From NCBI RefSeq assembly GCF_014898055.3, contig NW_026555331.1, positions 96,246,684 through 96,310,683 of the forward strand: a stretch of 64,000 nucleotides of DNA, in the 5' to 3' direction. Positions within the stretch are counted from its first letter, which is position 1; each line of letters starts with the position of its first letter. This document shows, piece by piece, positions 39,401-46,407 of the stretch. The stretch comes from Talpa occidentalis (Eukaryota > Chordata > Mammalia > Eulipotyphla > Talpidae). Position numbers and translations under genes: made by a program. Under the pieces are notes generated by a model. It worked only from the letters and a program-made list of their open reading frames with translations. It did no database searches and was not told the origin of the DNA.

Positions 39401-41016
39401 CACCTACTGGTTGTGATGCCAAGTAAGTGAAACTTTTATAGCAGTAAAATATATTGTTTAGATTATAAGTTATTTCCACTCATGCAATATATCCTTTTTA
39501 AATGATTTCATCACTCATAAATCATTTACAATACATGCCACAATTTGTTTCATAAAGATGATATACTATATTAATGTTCAGCCCTAGAAGTAGAGTAACT
39601 ATCACTGCAAAACATAGCCTGCTCTTCAAAAATGCAGTAATAAGCTTTTTATTAACATTTGTTTTACCTGCACAATCTGTTAGATTCATCATTAGCCATA
39701 CTAATTTCCATGGTCTTTGTTTAGGAGAAGATAGTCTGAAACTAAAATTTGTAGCCATAAGCAAAAGATAAGTTATTATATATAAAGATATAATGTCCTA
39801 GAGTGAAATTGTAAATGTGGAAACACAGAAGATAACATGACCAATGAATTTCTTGTTTATTTTACCTCTCAAACAGAGGAACACTTGTCTTGGGTTACAC
39901 TGAAGCTGAGCTGTGCATGAGAGGATCAGGATACCAATTTATTCACGCTGCTGATATGCTTTATTGTGCTGATTACCATATCCGGAGTAAGTAACAGTCC
40001 CTTATGAACGTGTCTGAAAATATTACAGTGTCATGTAATATGTTTAAGGCAACTATATGTATAAAATTGTCCTCAATGGCATGCCATTATGATTAACCTG
40101 AGCTGTACTCTATTAATTGCTGTACAGTTGCCAGGAATATTATAGTTGAAATAATACAAAGGTGACTACATTGTTCCATGTTTTGCTCAGTAGTCTTTTT
40201 ATGAAATCATTAATTTATAAATTTGTTAATAGATTTATGCTTTTAAGTTGTAAAAAGTTATATAGGAAATGTGCTGTATTTTAAATAAAAAGGTTCTAAT
40301 ATTTCCCCCAAACTATATATATACTCTCTCGCTAGTTTCAAGCATTGTAATATTTAAAAGTTATCAAGATATTTACCATCTTTGAAACCAAATCCCCTGA
40401 CATATTTTTGGACTTATTACCAGAGTTTTTTAATATGTGATATTTTCTTTTAGTGATTAAAACTGGAGAAAGTGGCATGACAGTGTTCCGGCTTCTCACC
40501 AAACACAATCGATGGACGTGGGTACAGTCTAATGCTCGCTTAGTTTATAAAAATGGAAGACCTGACTATATCATTGCGACACAGAGACCTCTGACGTAAG
40601 CACAAAGATTTACAGTATTTTTTTAGTCCTTAATATCCTTCACCCAAGCTGCCTCCTAACTTTAAGATAGAATGCCTTATTCTATCAACTTTACTGAATA
40701 CACAGAGCTCTGTCAAGAGAATTAGAGAAAACTATTTTTTCATAGATTTACAAATGATAGATTAAAAGCTGCAGTTTTCGGGCCTCCCCGGTGGCGCAGT
40801 GGTTGAGTGCTGGGTTGCGAAGCTGCCTGCAGCCTCTGCAGCACCGGTTTGATCCCCAGCCACCAGAGGAGGGTCCCACATGGTGCGCAGACCTCTCCTG
40901 CCGCCCATTGCTCCCCTCAGCAGTGTACTTCGGTCCTTCTGCCTGCTCTGCTCCCCGCTCTGGCTCTGGTGAATTCTCTCACCCTCCCGCGCTTCTGACT
41001 ATATCCAGTGCTTGTA

Positions 41017-41051
<35 letters not shown>

Positions 41052-44000
41052 ATTTAAAAAAAAAAAAAAAGCTGCAGTTTTCTAAGCAAGCAGTGATTTT
41101 TAAATTAATTTTATTCCTAGATACTTATGTTTTGTGATGCTATTTTAAATTGTGTATGTAGTGCTCTAATTATTTGTTACTGTAGTTCATTTTTAAACAT
41201 CAATTGTAATAAGGTTTCTCTGCTATAATACTGTATAGTTTGTAAGTAATTTTTTTCCCCTTACCTTCTGAATCTTTATAAACATTTTACTTTTATTTCC
41301 TTTCTAGCCCTGGCTAAAACCTCAGTACAATGTATGATAGAAATACCTAGTTTCATTTTTGTCTTATTCCAAAGGAAAAACCTTTAATGTTTTACATTGA
41401 ATATTCCCTTCTCTCTAGCTCACTGAAAGTAAATTATGGATGAGTGTTCAAATTTATCACATACTTTTTGTGCCTGCATTGACATGAAGACTATCTTAAT
41501 TTCTGTTGTCAAGGATTCAATTTCCTGTTTATTTTTTCTATTGTACATCTGCTTTGTATTCATTATGCCTGAGTATAATTTGAGGTTTTTCAGGTTTTTT
41601 TTCCATATATACAACCTATATATTTAAGCTATTTAAGCTATTAGTTTTTTGTCTCCCTTCATTTACACTTGTAACTATAGACCCTCTTATTTTGATGTTT
41701 AATATTTTTAGTTGCATGATAAAATTTTTACATGGATTTCCTTTTTAATTCTGAGATTAAATACAGTAGTTATTGTGCTTTTGGTATTATATTCTTTGAA
41801 ATTAATGTATTTTGTGTTTGTACTTTTTCTACATTGTTTAGTTTACTAAGATTTATTGTCTCATTTTTTTATTAATAATCTTAAGACATTTTTCTTCTGT
41901 GAGCTAGGTGCCTCAATTTCTTATAAATACAATGAGCAGTTATCAGTTACATTTATATACATGTTGATTTCCTTTGCTACACAAAATTTTTACTATTCTT
42001 ATGTCAATCTTACAACTTTTCTACCACCCAGAATTTACATTTTGTGCAGGATGTCAGGGAGCTGTAACCAGTAACTAGAATAATATTAATATATCTAAAA
42101 AAGTTTCATAGCACCACACAGCAGACAGTCTGGTCAAACTAATGTTTCTGTTTCCTCTGTCAAATACAATTGCAGTATATTTTGCTTACTATTTTAATTG
42201 TTTGATACAACTTCCTGATGTATGCACACTTTCTTTTACAATTTTAGAGATGAAGAAGGAACAGAGCATTTACGAAAACGAAATATGAAGCTGCCTTTTA
42301 TGTTTGCCACTGGAGAAGCTGTGTTGTATGAGTTAACCAGCCCTTTTCCTGTCATGATGGAGCCCCTAAGGTCAAAAAATGGTGCTAGAAGAGATTCTGC
42401 TACCAAATCAACTCTAAATAAGGACTCTCTCAATCCCAATTCCCTCTTTGCTTCCATGATGCAACAAGATGAATCTATTTATCTCTACCCTACTTCAAGT
42501 AATGCACCTTTTGAAAGAAGTTTTTTTAATGAATCTATGAATGAACATAGTATTGAACCAAAAGGAAATGGTAGTATCCTGAAACATGAGCAAATCGGTC
42601 AGTCTCAGGAAATGAACCCAACACACTCTGAAGGTCATGCCGGGCTTTTTCAAGATAATAAAAACAGTGACTTGTATAACATTATGAAACACCTAGGCAT
42701 TGATTTTGAAGATATCAAGCACATGCAAGAGAATGAAGAATTTTTCAGACCTGACTTTTCTAGTGAGGATGATTTCAGAAACATTGAGGTAGATGAAATC
42801 CTGACATACGTCCAAGATTCCTTAAATAAGTCTACCTTTGTGGGTCCGGGTTACCAACAGCAACAGTCCATGGTTCTGAACTCAAGTTGCATGGTACAAG
42901 AGCACTTACAGGCGGAGCAAAAGCAGGTAGCAGTGGAGCAGCAGCAATTATGTCAGAAAATGAAACATATGCAAGTTAATGGCATGTTTACAAATTGGAA
43001 CTCAAACCAATCTGTGCCTTTTGGTTGTTCTCAGCAAGACCTACAACAGTATAATGTCTTTTCAGAATTATCTGGGGCCAATCAAGAGTTTCCATACAAA
43101 TCTGAGATTGATACTATGCCTTATACACAGAACTTTATTCCCTATAATCAGCCCGTGTTATCACAGCATTCCAAGGGTACACAGTTAGACTTTCCCGTAG
43201 GGAATTTTGAACCATCTCCCTACCCTACCACTAATTTAGAAGATTTTGTCACATGTTTACAAGTTCCTGAAAACCGAAAGCATGAACTAAATCCACAGGC
43301 AACTGTGATAACGCCTCAGACATGTTATGCCGGAGCTGTGTCAATGTATCAGTGCCAGTCAGAACCTCAGCACGGCCATGTGGCTCAGATGCAGTACAAT
43401 CCAGCCATGCCTGGCCCACAGGCATTTTTAAACAAGGTGAGAGTTTTCTCAAACTGAATAAACCCTTTCAGAGATTATTTCTGCATTGCAGACATGAGTC
43501 ATAATCTTTTACGTTATTGATTGATTTTACTCTTATCTATAGTGTTCGCGTGAGCACGAATTGTTTCTTTGATGCTAGAAAGTTTCTACAACTTTCATTA
43601 AGACTATGTTTCCATATCTTCTATTTTCCAGTAGCAGATAATGAGATGAATTTCAGTGGTACTCATTAATTACAAGCATTTTAGAAATTGGTTCAGATTA
43701 TTTTACTCGTTATGCGTTTCAGGAAGTATCTGCAGTCCAGTGTAATAGTCTTGTATAGAATTCATTCATTGGTATCTAGAAATTGGTCAAACAAAGCAAG
43801 CATTTATCTAATTTTGGTATGACTTGGCACCCTTTGTCCTGTTGATCCTTACTTTGCCCACACCAAAGGCAACTCACTGGTAAAGTACTTTCCTAAGAAA
43901 TGAAATGCCAAATCTAAAAGGAGTATTATATTACTCATCTGTAGCAGAGAAAGCAAATGGTTACAAACATGTATGTAAATTGTCTTTGCTGAGTGATTTA

Positions 44001-44269
44001 AAACTTAGCAGAACCAAAGGAATTTGAAATTTAACAGCATTCAAGGTAAAAAATTTTAAAATACATTTCATTACTTATGGCTTGAGGAGTTTGAAAGATC
44101 TAACGAGTTGCATTGCTATTTTCATTTTCAGTTTCAGAATGGAAGCGTTTTAAATGAAACCTACCCAGCTGAATTAAATAACCCTCAGTCTACCCCACAT
44201 CTTCAACCCCTTCATCATCCTTCAGAAGCTAGACCTTTCCCTGATTTGACATCCAGTGGATTCCTGTAA
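9379..44269 (+). CDS. AHR: Aryl hydrocarbon receptor, complete 11-exon coding region (spliced)
   Basis: Joined CDS: 9379-9443, 19711-19898, 32951-33054, 35832-35921, 37708-37831, 38331-38461, 39220-39422, 39877-39986, 40454-40595, 42248-43436, 44132-44269. It gives 2484 nt including stop, or 827 residues, with no frameshift or internal stop. Known role: a cytosolic bHLH-PAS receptor held by HSP90, XAP2/AIP and p23; ligands such as dioxins, polycyclic aromatics and tryptophan metabolites send it to the nucleus, where it pairs with ARNT at xenobiotic response elements (core GCGTG) and induces CYP1 genes. Seen: basic NLS-type clusters at residues 13-17 and 37-42, helix-loop-helix about 27-80 with a leucine-rich export-type segment about 63-73, PAS-A about 112-265, PAS-B about 275-380, and acidic, Gln-rich and Ser/Pro/Thr-rich transactivation regions about 490-827. 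Near identity to remembered human AHR in bHLH and PAS-B makes the assignment essentially certain. Compared with human it is shorter mainly in the Gln-rich region. Confidence 0.98.
13490..13830 (-). mobile_element. Possible old L1/HAL1 fragment
   Basis: The series 'catagtactcagttgtg', 'ccataatttaattt', 'ttatttccaaactttt' and 'gtgagtgggattttgggat' resembles the antisense pattern of ancient L1-type elements. Weak. Confidence 0.3.
14465..14700 (+). mobile_element. LINE-2-like fragment in intron 1
   Basis: Pyrimidine-rich start, then 'cacttttatagcacctgcattattg' and a near-terminal 'agtttctagtacagta' order typical of L2 3' ends. Diverged. Confidence 0.45.
16320..16520 (+). mobile_element. Possible LINE-2 fragment in intron 1
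   Basis: CT-rich with 'gtgacctccataataatgtg' and 'tgcccta-type' words like the L2 body. Weak visual match only. Confidence 0.3.
17352..17417 (+). repeat. 33-bp tandem duplication
   Basis: TTCTAAGAAGTAGCATGTAT and the next 13 bases are repeated head to tail with one change (CATG to CGTG). The near identity points to a recent slippage or local duplication in intron 1. Confidence 0.9.
17700..18062 (+). mobile_element. LINE-2 3' end in intron 1
   Basis: 'gggttgtaagcttcttgtgaacaggaa' (about 17961-17987), then 'tttgttcatggctaagtattttgtgcttggca' and 'gtagatgatcagtatgtgttgaa' reproduce the standard L2 terminus order (gain of length, main use, 'lowest cost' end words). Confidence 0.65.
19304..19330. 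repeat. Perfect 10-bp inverted repeat, intron 1
   Basis: GGGTTACTTA and its exact complement TAAGTAACCC are separated by seven bases, about 380 bases before exon 2. A third related copy (TGTTACTTATG) follows at once. Confidence 0.85.
19711..19898 (+). CDS. AHR: AHR coding exon 2 (basic helix-loop-helix)
   Basis: Encodes residues 22-84, ending in phase 1. It contains the basic cluster KRHRDR (37-42), which contacts the GCGTG half of the response element and forms the second half of the NLS, the two helices for pairing with ARNT, and the leucine-rich segment [11 protein letters not shown] (64-74), matching the known nuclear export signal. As far as I recall, every residue here equals human AHR, so it is the most constrained part of the protein. 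Donor GTAAGC at 19899. Confidence 0.98.
20750..20945 (+). mobile_element. MER5A-like hAT DNA transposon fragment
   Basis: 'gtcagtgcttctcaggcattaacatg', 'aaatcacacaaagatcttgttaaaa' and the centre follow the MER5A order (nonautonomous Charlie family). Diverged. Confidence 0.5.
21390..21525 (+). mobile_element. MER5A-like hAT fragment
   Basis: 'gaggttctcaaagtgttgttt', 'agcattagcatcagaattacttggga' and 'gagccccaccctagc' match the first half of MER5A well. Confidence 0.65.
22155..22285 (+). mobile_element. MER5A-like hAT fragment
   Basis: 'gattcagtagattctgtgtagaaccagagtctgtattttaattagcatgc' (about 22205-22254) follows the second half of MER5A. Confidence 0.5.
22290..26630. other. Intron 2 sequence without recognised elements
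   Basis: About 4.3 kb of AT-rich sequence. I found no repeat I can name and no exon-like open frame. Confidence 0.4.
26640..26830 (+). mobile_element. MER5A-like hAT fragment
   Basis: 'cccagttctcaaagacatcttg' at the start and 'catgtgattctgacatctacaagtttgagaaacaatac' (about 26790-26825) near the end are the two MER5A ends. Confidence 0.55.
27768..28165 (-). mobile_element. LINE-1 3' end, antisense, intron 2
   Basis: The T-rich tail, then 'attgagttaacattggtttacaacact', and further on the reversed ORF2 end words 'ccacatatgattgaaatcttctggtattt' and 'gacagtgctgccctgaacattgg' show an L1 inserted against the gene. About 0.4 kb, 5'-truncated. Confidence 0.75.
28555..28820 (+). mobile_element. MIR SINE
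   Basis: The MIR core is clear: 'gagctctactacttaaagttctgtgacctt', 'aaaagtttcttaacctatctaagtgtcagtttcctgg', and an end 'gggaactgcttgatacatagtgtgtgcccagtaa'. Ancient mammalian-wide element, fairly complete here. Confidence 0.75.
29576..29878 (+). mobile_element. tRNA-derived SINE, sense, intron 2
   Basis: Starts GGGCCTCCCCGGTGGCGCAG with an A box (TGGCGCAGCGGTTGAGCG) and a B box (GGCTCGATCCC), so its head is tRNA-like. It has a unique body ending CCAGTGCTTGTATAAA and an A/TTAA-rich tail. The 11-bp target duplication AAAGCTTCCTA lies at 29565-29575 and 29879-29889. Very like the copies at 30.5, 40.8, 60.7 and 61.5 kb, so it is young. Confidence 0.95.
30500..30765 (-). mobile_element. tRNA-derived SINE, antisense, intron 2
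   Basis: Reverse complement of the same family, with B box GGTTCGATCCC and A box. A short stretch after the B box is missing compared with the 29.6-kb copy. Target duplication AAAATCTTTTT at 30489-30499 and 30766-30776. Faces the preceding SINE, 621 bases away. Confidence 0.95.
31438..31455. repeat. (TG)n microsatellite
   Basis: Eight or so TG units within intron 2. Confidence 0.85.
31850..32110 (-). mobile_element. Diverged tRNA-derived SINE, antisense, intron 2
   Basis: Reverse complement keeps the family layout (CCTCCCCTGGTGGTGCAGGG head, GACCTCTCCT, GCTCCCCTCAGCAGTG) but with many changes and a decayed tail, so this is an older member. No clean target duplication seen. Confidence 0.85.
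32130..32700 (-). mobile_element. LINE-1-like 3' ends, antisense (two pieces)
   Basis: About 32130-32400 begins 'tttattgaggtaaagtaggtttacacc' and has the pyrimidine-rich middle and 'ctctatattccacatttcactga' of reversed L1 ends. About 32503-32700 is a second piece with 'actttattaattaacc' and the C-rich stretch 'ctcctctcctcctcccacc'. They lie close upstream of exon 3. Confidence 0.5.
32951..33054 (+). CDS. AHR: AHR coding exon 3
   Basis: Encodes residues 85-119, from VALKS to the conserved EGEFLLQ that opens PAS-A. The middle (about 89-108) is the variable bHLH-to-PAS-A linker; here it is one residue shorter than human, so all later positions are offset by one. Donor GTAAAT, ending in phase 0. 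Confidence 0.96.
33055..35831 (+). other. AHR intron 3
   Basis: 2.8 kb of AT-rich sequence. I see no repeat I can name with confidence and no coding signal. Acceptor TTCCTTGTAG before 35832. Confidence 0.85.
35832..35921 (+). CDS. AHR: AHR coding exon 4 (PAS-A)
   Basis: Exactly 30 codons, residues 120-149 ([20 protein letters not shown] and on to GFQQ), the start of the PAS-A core. PAS-A supports pairing with ARNT. It appears identical to human AHR. Phase 0 at both ends; donor GTAAAT at 35922. Confidence 0.97.
35922..37707 (+). other. AHR intron 4
   Basis: 1.8 kb. A MER5A-like hAT fragment lies at about 36550-36715; nothing else was recognised. Acceptor TTTCTTTAG before 37708. Confidence 0.85.
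36550..36715 (+). mobile_element. MER5A-like hAT fragment, intron 4
   Basis: 'gtataggaatcacctgaataacttg' and 'attttgattcagtgggtc' match the MER5A body. Confidence 0.6.
37708..37831 (+). CDS. AHR: AHR coding exon 5 (PAS-A)
   Basis: Encodes residues 150-190 and one base of codon 191: [20 protein letters not shown] is the conserved PAS-A segment, followed by [10 protein letters not shown]. Small changes from human (Ser for Ala after HW, Asp for Glu near the end) begin where the PAS-A loop starts. Donor GTAAGT at 37832. Confidence 0.97.
37832..38330 (+). other. AHR intron 5
   Basis: Short 499-bp intron, AT-rich, with no recognised element. Acceptor ATTCCTACAG. Confidence 0.85.
38331..38461 (+). 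CDS. AHR: AHR coding exon 6 (PAS-A loop and end)
   Basis: Encodes the rest of Glu191 through Leu234. The first half (191-213) is the fast-changing loop inside PAS-A and differs from human at many positions. The second half, from [20 protein letters not shown] (215-234), is conserved PAS-A strand. Donor GTAAGA; ends in phase 0. Confidence 0.96.
38462..39219 (+). other. AHR intron 6
   Basis: 758 bp with no recognised repeat or coding signal. Acceptor TGTTTTAAG, with an unusual purine just before AG. Confidence 0.85.
39220..39422 (+). CDS. AHR: AHR coding exon 7 (end of PAS-A, start of PAS-B)
   Basis: Encodes residues 235-301 and two bases of codon 302. The segment about 259-301 begins the HSP90- and ligand-binding PAS-B. 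Pocket residues known from human, Thr289, His291 and Phe295, are present here as Thr288, His290 and Phe294 within [10 protein letters not shown] Thr replaces human Ile at 297. Donor GTAAGT at 39423. Confidence 0.97.
39423..39876 (+). other. AHR intron 7
   Basis: 454 bp, AT-rich, nothing recognised. Acceptor CTCAAACAG before 39877; an AG two bases later would break the frame. Confidence 0.85.
39877..39986 (+). CDS. AHR: AHR coding exon 8 (PAS-B)
   Basis: Completes Lys302 and runs to Arg338 plus one base. It contains [20 protein letters not shown] and Cys332 (human Cys333, a pocket residue). It differs from human at 304-305 (Thr-Leu for Arg-Ile), 316 (Met for Thr) and 334-335 (Asp-Tyr for Glu-Ser), the last close to the pocket's belt. 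Donor GTAAGT at 39987. Confidence 0.97.
39987..40453 (+). other. AHR intron 8
   Basis: 467 bp, AT-rich, no recognised element. Acceptor TTCTTTTAG. Confidence 0.85.
40454..40595 (+). CDS. AHR: AHR coding exon 9 (PAS-B end, ligand-affinity site)
   Basis: Completes Met339 and runs to Leu385 plus two bases. Conserved pocket residues Met347, Phe350, Ser364 and Gln382 are present. Position 380, equal to human Val381 and mouse Ala375, is Ala in the segment [11 protein letters not shown]. Known: Ala here gives high dioxin affinity in mouse, and Val gives low affinity in human and DBA mice. Donor GTAAGC at 40596. Confidence 0.97.
40596..42247 (+). other. AHR intron 9
   Basis: 1.65 kb. It contains a young sense-strand SINE at 40780-41066. 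The rest is T-rich unassigned sequence. Acceptor CAATTTTAG before 42248. Confidence 0.85.
40780..41066 (+). mobile_element. tRNA-derived SINE, sense, intron 9
   Basis: Same family, with GGGCCTCCCCGGTGGCGCAG head, A/B boxes and a (TAAA)n tail. Bases after the B box are missing (GATCCCCAGCCACC). A 16-bp target duplication (AAAAGCTGCAGTTTTC) is at 40764-40779 and 41067-41082. It shows the body form with CTCTGGCTCTGG. Confidence 0.95.
42248..43436 (+). CDS. AHR: AHR coding exon 10 (transactivation domain)
   Basis: 1189 bases encoding the rest of Thr386 through Lys782. After [12 protein letters not shown] the sequence is low-complexity and diverges from human. An acidic region covers about 490-580, including the conserved GIDFEDI and [12 protein letters not shown] Gln-rich region covers about 588-626, with four Gln at 589-592 and three at 617-619, and a Ser/Pro/Thr-rich region follows. 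Human has longer Gln/His runs here, which explains most of the length difference. Such regions bind coactivators. Donor GTGAGA at 43437; ends in phase 0. Confidence 0.97.
43437..44131 (+). other. AHR intron 10
   Basis: 695 bp without a recognised repeat. If retained, the frame continues only six codons (VRVFSN) to a stop ending at 43457. Acceptor TTCATTTTCAG, followed six bases later by a second CAG. Confidence 0.85.
44132..44269 (+). CDS. AHR: AHR coding exon 11 (C-terminus and stop)
   Basis: Encodes residues 783-827, beginning [15 protein letters not shown] and ending with the conserved [11 protein letters not shown] before TAA at 44267-44269. The Ser-rich C-terminal tail belongs to the transactivation domain. 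A few residues around 800 are missing or changed relative to human (NNPQSTP against a longer Asn/Thr stretch). Confidence 0.97.
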   Translation, partial: FQNGSVLNETYPAELNNPQSTPHLQPLHHPSEARPFPDLTSSGFL

Positions 44270-46065
44270 CACACGGAGCCCAGTTTTAACCCTGGTCTTC
44301 AGTAAGTTAGTTTGCTAAAGATTAAAGAGTAATGGAACTGTCTATGTCGGGCATCAGCAAGTTCATGAGGAGGCAAAGACATTCGTGATGTTATTCTAAA
44401 TGCAATTTCAATGTTTTTACAAGAGGACGTTTAAGTATATGTCTTTTTGAGAATTTTAGTCATCCAAACAGCAGTGCTGTCAGAGGAGAGAGAGACTGTG
44501 TACATTTCACATCATGCTAATAAACACCACAACACAGACACAGCTTATTCAGGGCAACTTTAGAACGCTCAAGTAAGAGAATTTTCTGTTGGAATTATTT
44601 GTCAGAGTAAAAACTTGCCTTTTGAACTTCTATCTCAGATTAAGTGGCTTGGTGCTTATGTAAAAAAAATAATATCCTTGCTTTCCTCCATTGTTAAGTG
44701 CCTGCCTCACAATTTCTATGTATTACATACACTGCAGGATGTATATTTTACGTAAAATATATTCCTTTTAAATTAATAACATTCTGTGCACAAATTTTTT
44801 TCTTACATTCATTTTTATTAACCCAGGCATGTTTTAACTGCACTACTCACCCACTTTCTTCAGGTAAAGGACAAGTAATAATCAAAAAGATATTTATTAC
44901 ATAATCTAGCTGTTAGATTTTCAATGTTGCTATGTGCCTTATGTTGAAAAAATGTGTAAGTAAATTGTCTTTCTCAATTTTCAAGACAGCAGCGCAAAAT
45001 TAAGTTTTTAAAAGAAAGGAATATACCATCCATTGATCTTTACTAAAAACTCCAGCATGATAGTTCAATGTGGTACAAAAAAATCTGGTGTTAAATGCAA
45101 CCATGTTTATCAGTTTGCATTGAAAATAACCATTTCAATGTGTATAAATTCTTTTAAATCATTTTAGATCTAAAGCAGATTTTCGATATACTGTTAACTA
45201 TAAATTTCACTTAGTACAGTGGAAGCTATTTGTTTTTCTCATATTTGAGGAGTTTTAAGATTGATAATAGCAATGTCTGGTGCAAAGTATTGAGTTAAAT
45301 GAATGGTGCATTGTGTAGTTTATAATGAACAAATTATTTGTAAAATATTTTCAATCTTTCATTTAAAAATATTTGCACATAATTTGCGTTTTACATATTT
45401 TATCACTGTCTTTTTAAGATACCAGAAAATGATTTCAATTGCTTCTCAGCTGGTGTGAGAAAAAGACTTAGCTTATTTTCAAACATTAGGCTGTTTCTGT
45501 GCTATGACCTTTCTTATTGGTAAGGCTAATAATCATCCTAACTTTACTGTCCTCAGGTAATTTAAGAGTGCCACCATTCTTTTAGTCAAATATGATATGA
45601 TGGAATCCTGACCTAAGATTACTATTAAAATGTTTTTTTTTTTTCATTTTCTTTTTCCAGTAAATAATGTAAATAAAAGTGGCTTTGACAAAGTGTCATT
45701 TCTATGTATATCCAGTCAAAACTTTCAATCTATAGAATCAATTTAAGTGTTGAAATAAATTTGTCTAAAACATTTCATGTGTTTCCAAAATGAGGTAGTC
45801 ACTGAAAGATTTAAGATCAGTGCTCTAGATTAATGATCCATTTAAACCTTTTTTTTTTTTTAAGAAGTCTTCATAAACCATTTTTGTTTGTTAGTTTCTC
45901 TCACATAGTTTCACATATTTGGGTGAATTATTTTAGGCTTTTGTAAATTGTGAAGATAATGACAATTCTATATACAAAAGTAAAATTTTTAAAGCAATAT
46001 TGTATATTTTTATCTATATAATTAAAATTTACCTAAGAACAATAAAATCACATTAAACCAAATAT
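44270..46065 (+). other. AHR: AHR 3' untranslated region
   Basis: AT-rich sequence after the stop with several AATAAA signals: 45672-45677, 45754-45759, 46041-46046 and 46402-46407. Scattered ATTTA and T-rich stretches could shorten mRNA life or bind regulators. I place the main end just after 46041 because a TTTGTCTGT-type GU-rich stretch follows at about 46069. No interspersed repeat was recognised in it. Confidence 0.6.
46041..46046 (+). terminator. Likely main poly(A) signal of AHR
   Basis: Canonical AATAAA about 1.77 kb after the stop, followed 20-30 bases later by a GT-rich stretch. Other AATAAA copies at 45672, 45754 and 46402 are alternatives. The choice is by context only. Confidence 0.5.
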
Positions 46066-46407
46066 ACCTTTGTCTGTATTGCTAAGTGCCAAATACTGAA
46101 GGCCTTGTGTGCTGTTATATTGAGGGGCTTATTTTTACATGGTGTGCACTTCCAAGGATATGTCTTATTCAAGCTCTTCCTATCCCAGATTGTTCTTTAC
46201 CTGAAGATTTACCAGTGTCCTAATGTATTATGAAACTTTGGATCATTGCTATGCACAACTAGTGTTTTCAGTATTACTATACTTGAGATAAATGTTTTCA
46301 TGGGTTTTTTCTTCAATATGTTACTGCTTACATATACCATGCATACATTTTGTTTAAAATAATTTATATCCTTATAAAACCAAACTGTATACATGTATGG
46401 TAATAAA

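Noticed and set aside
42236..43504. Overlapping antisense and shifted frames within AHR exon 10
   Set aside because: They are shadows of the conserved AHR frame and have no domain of their own.
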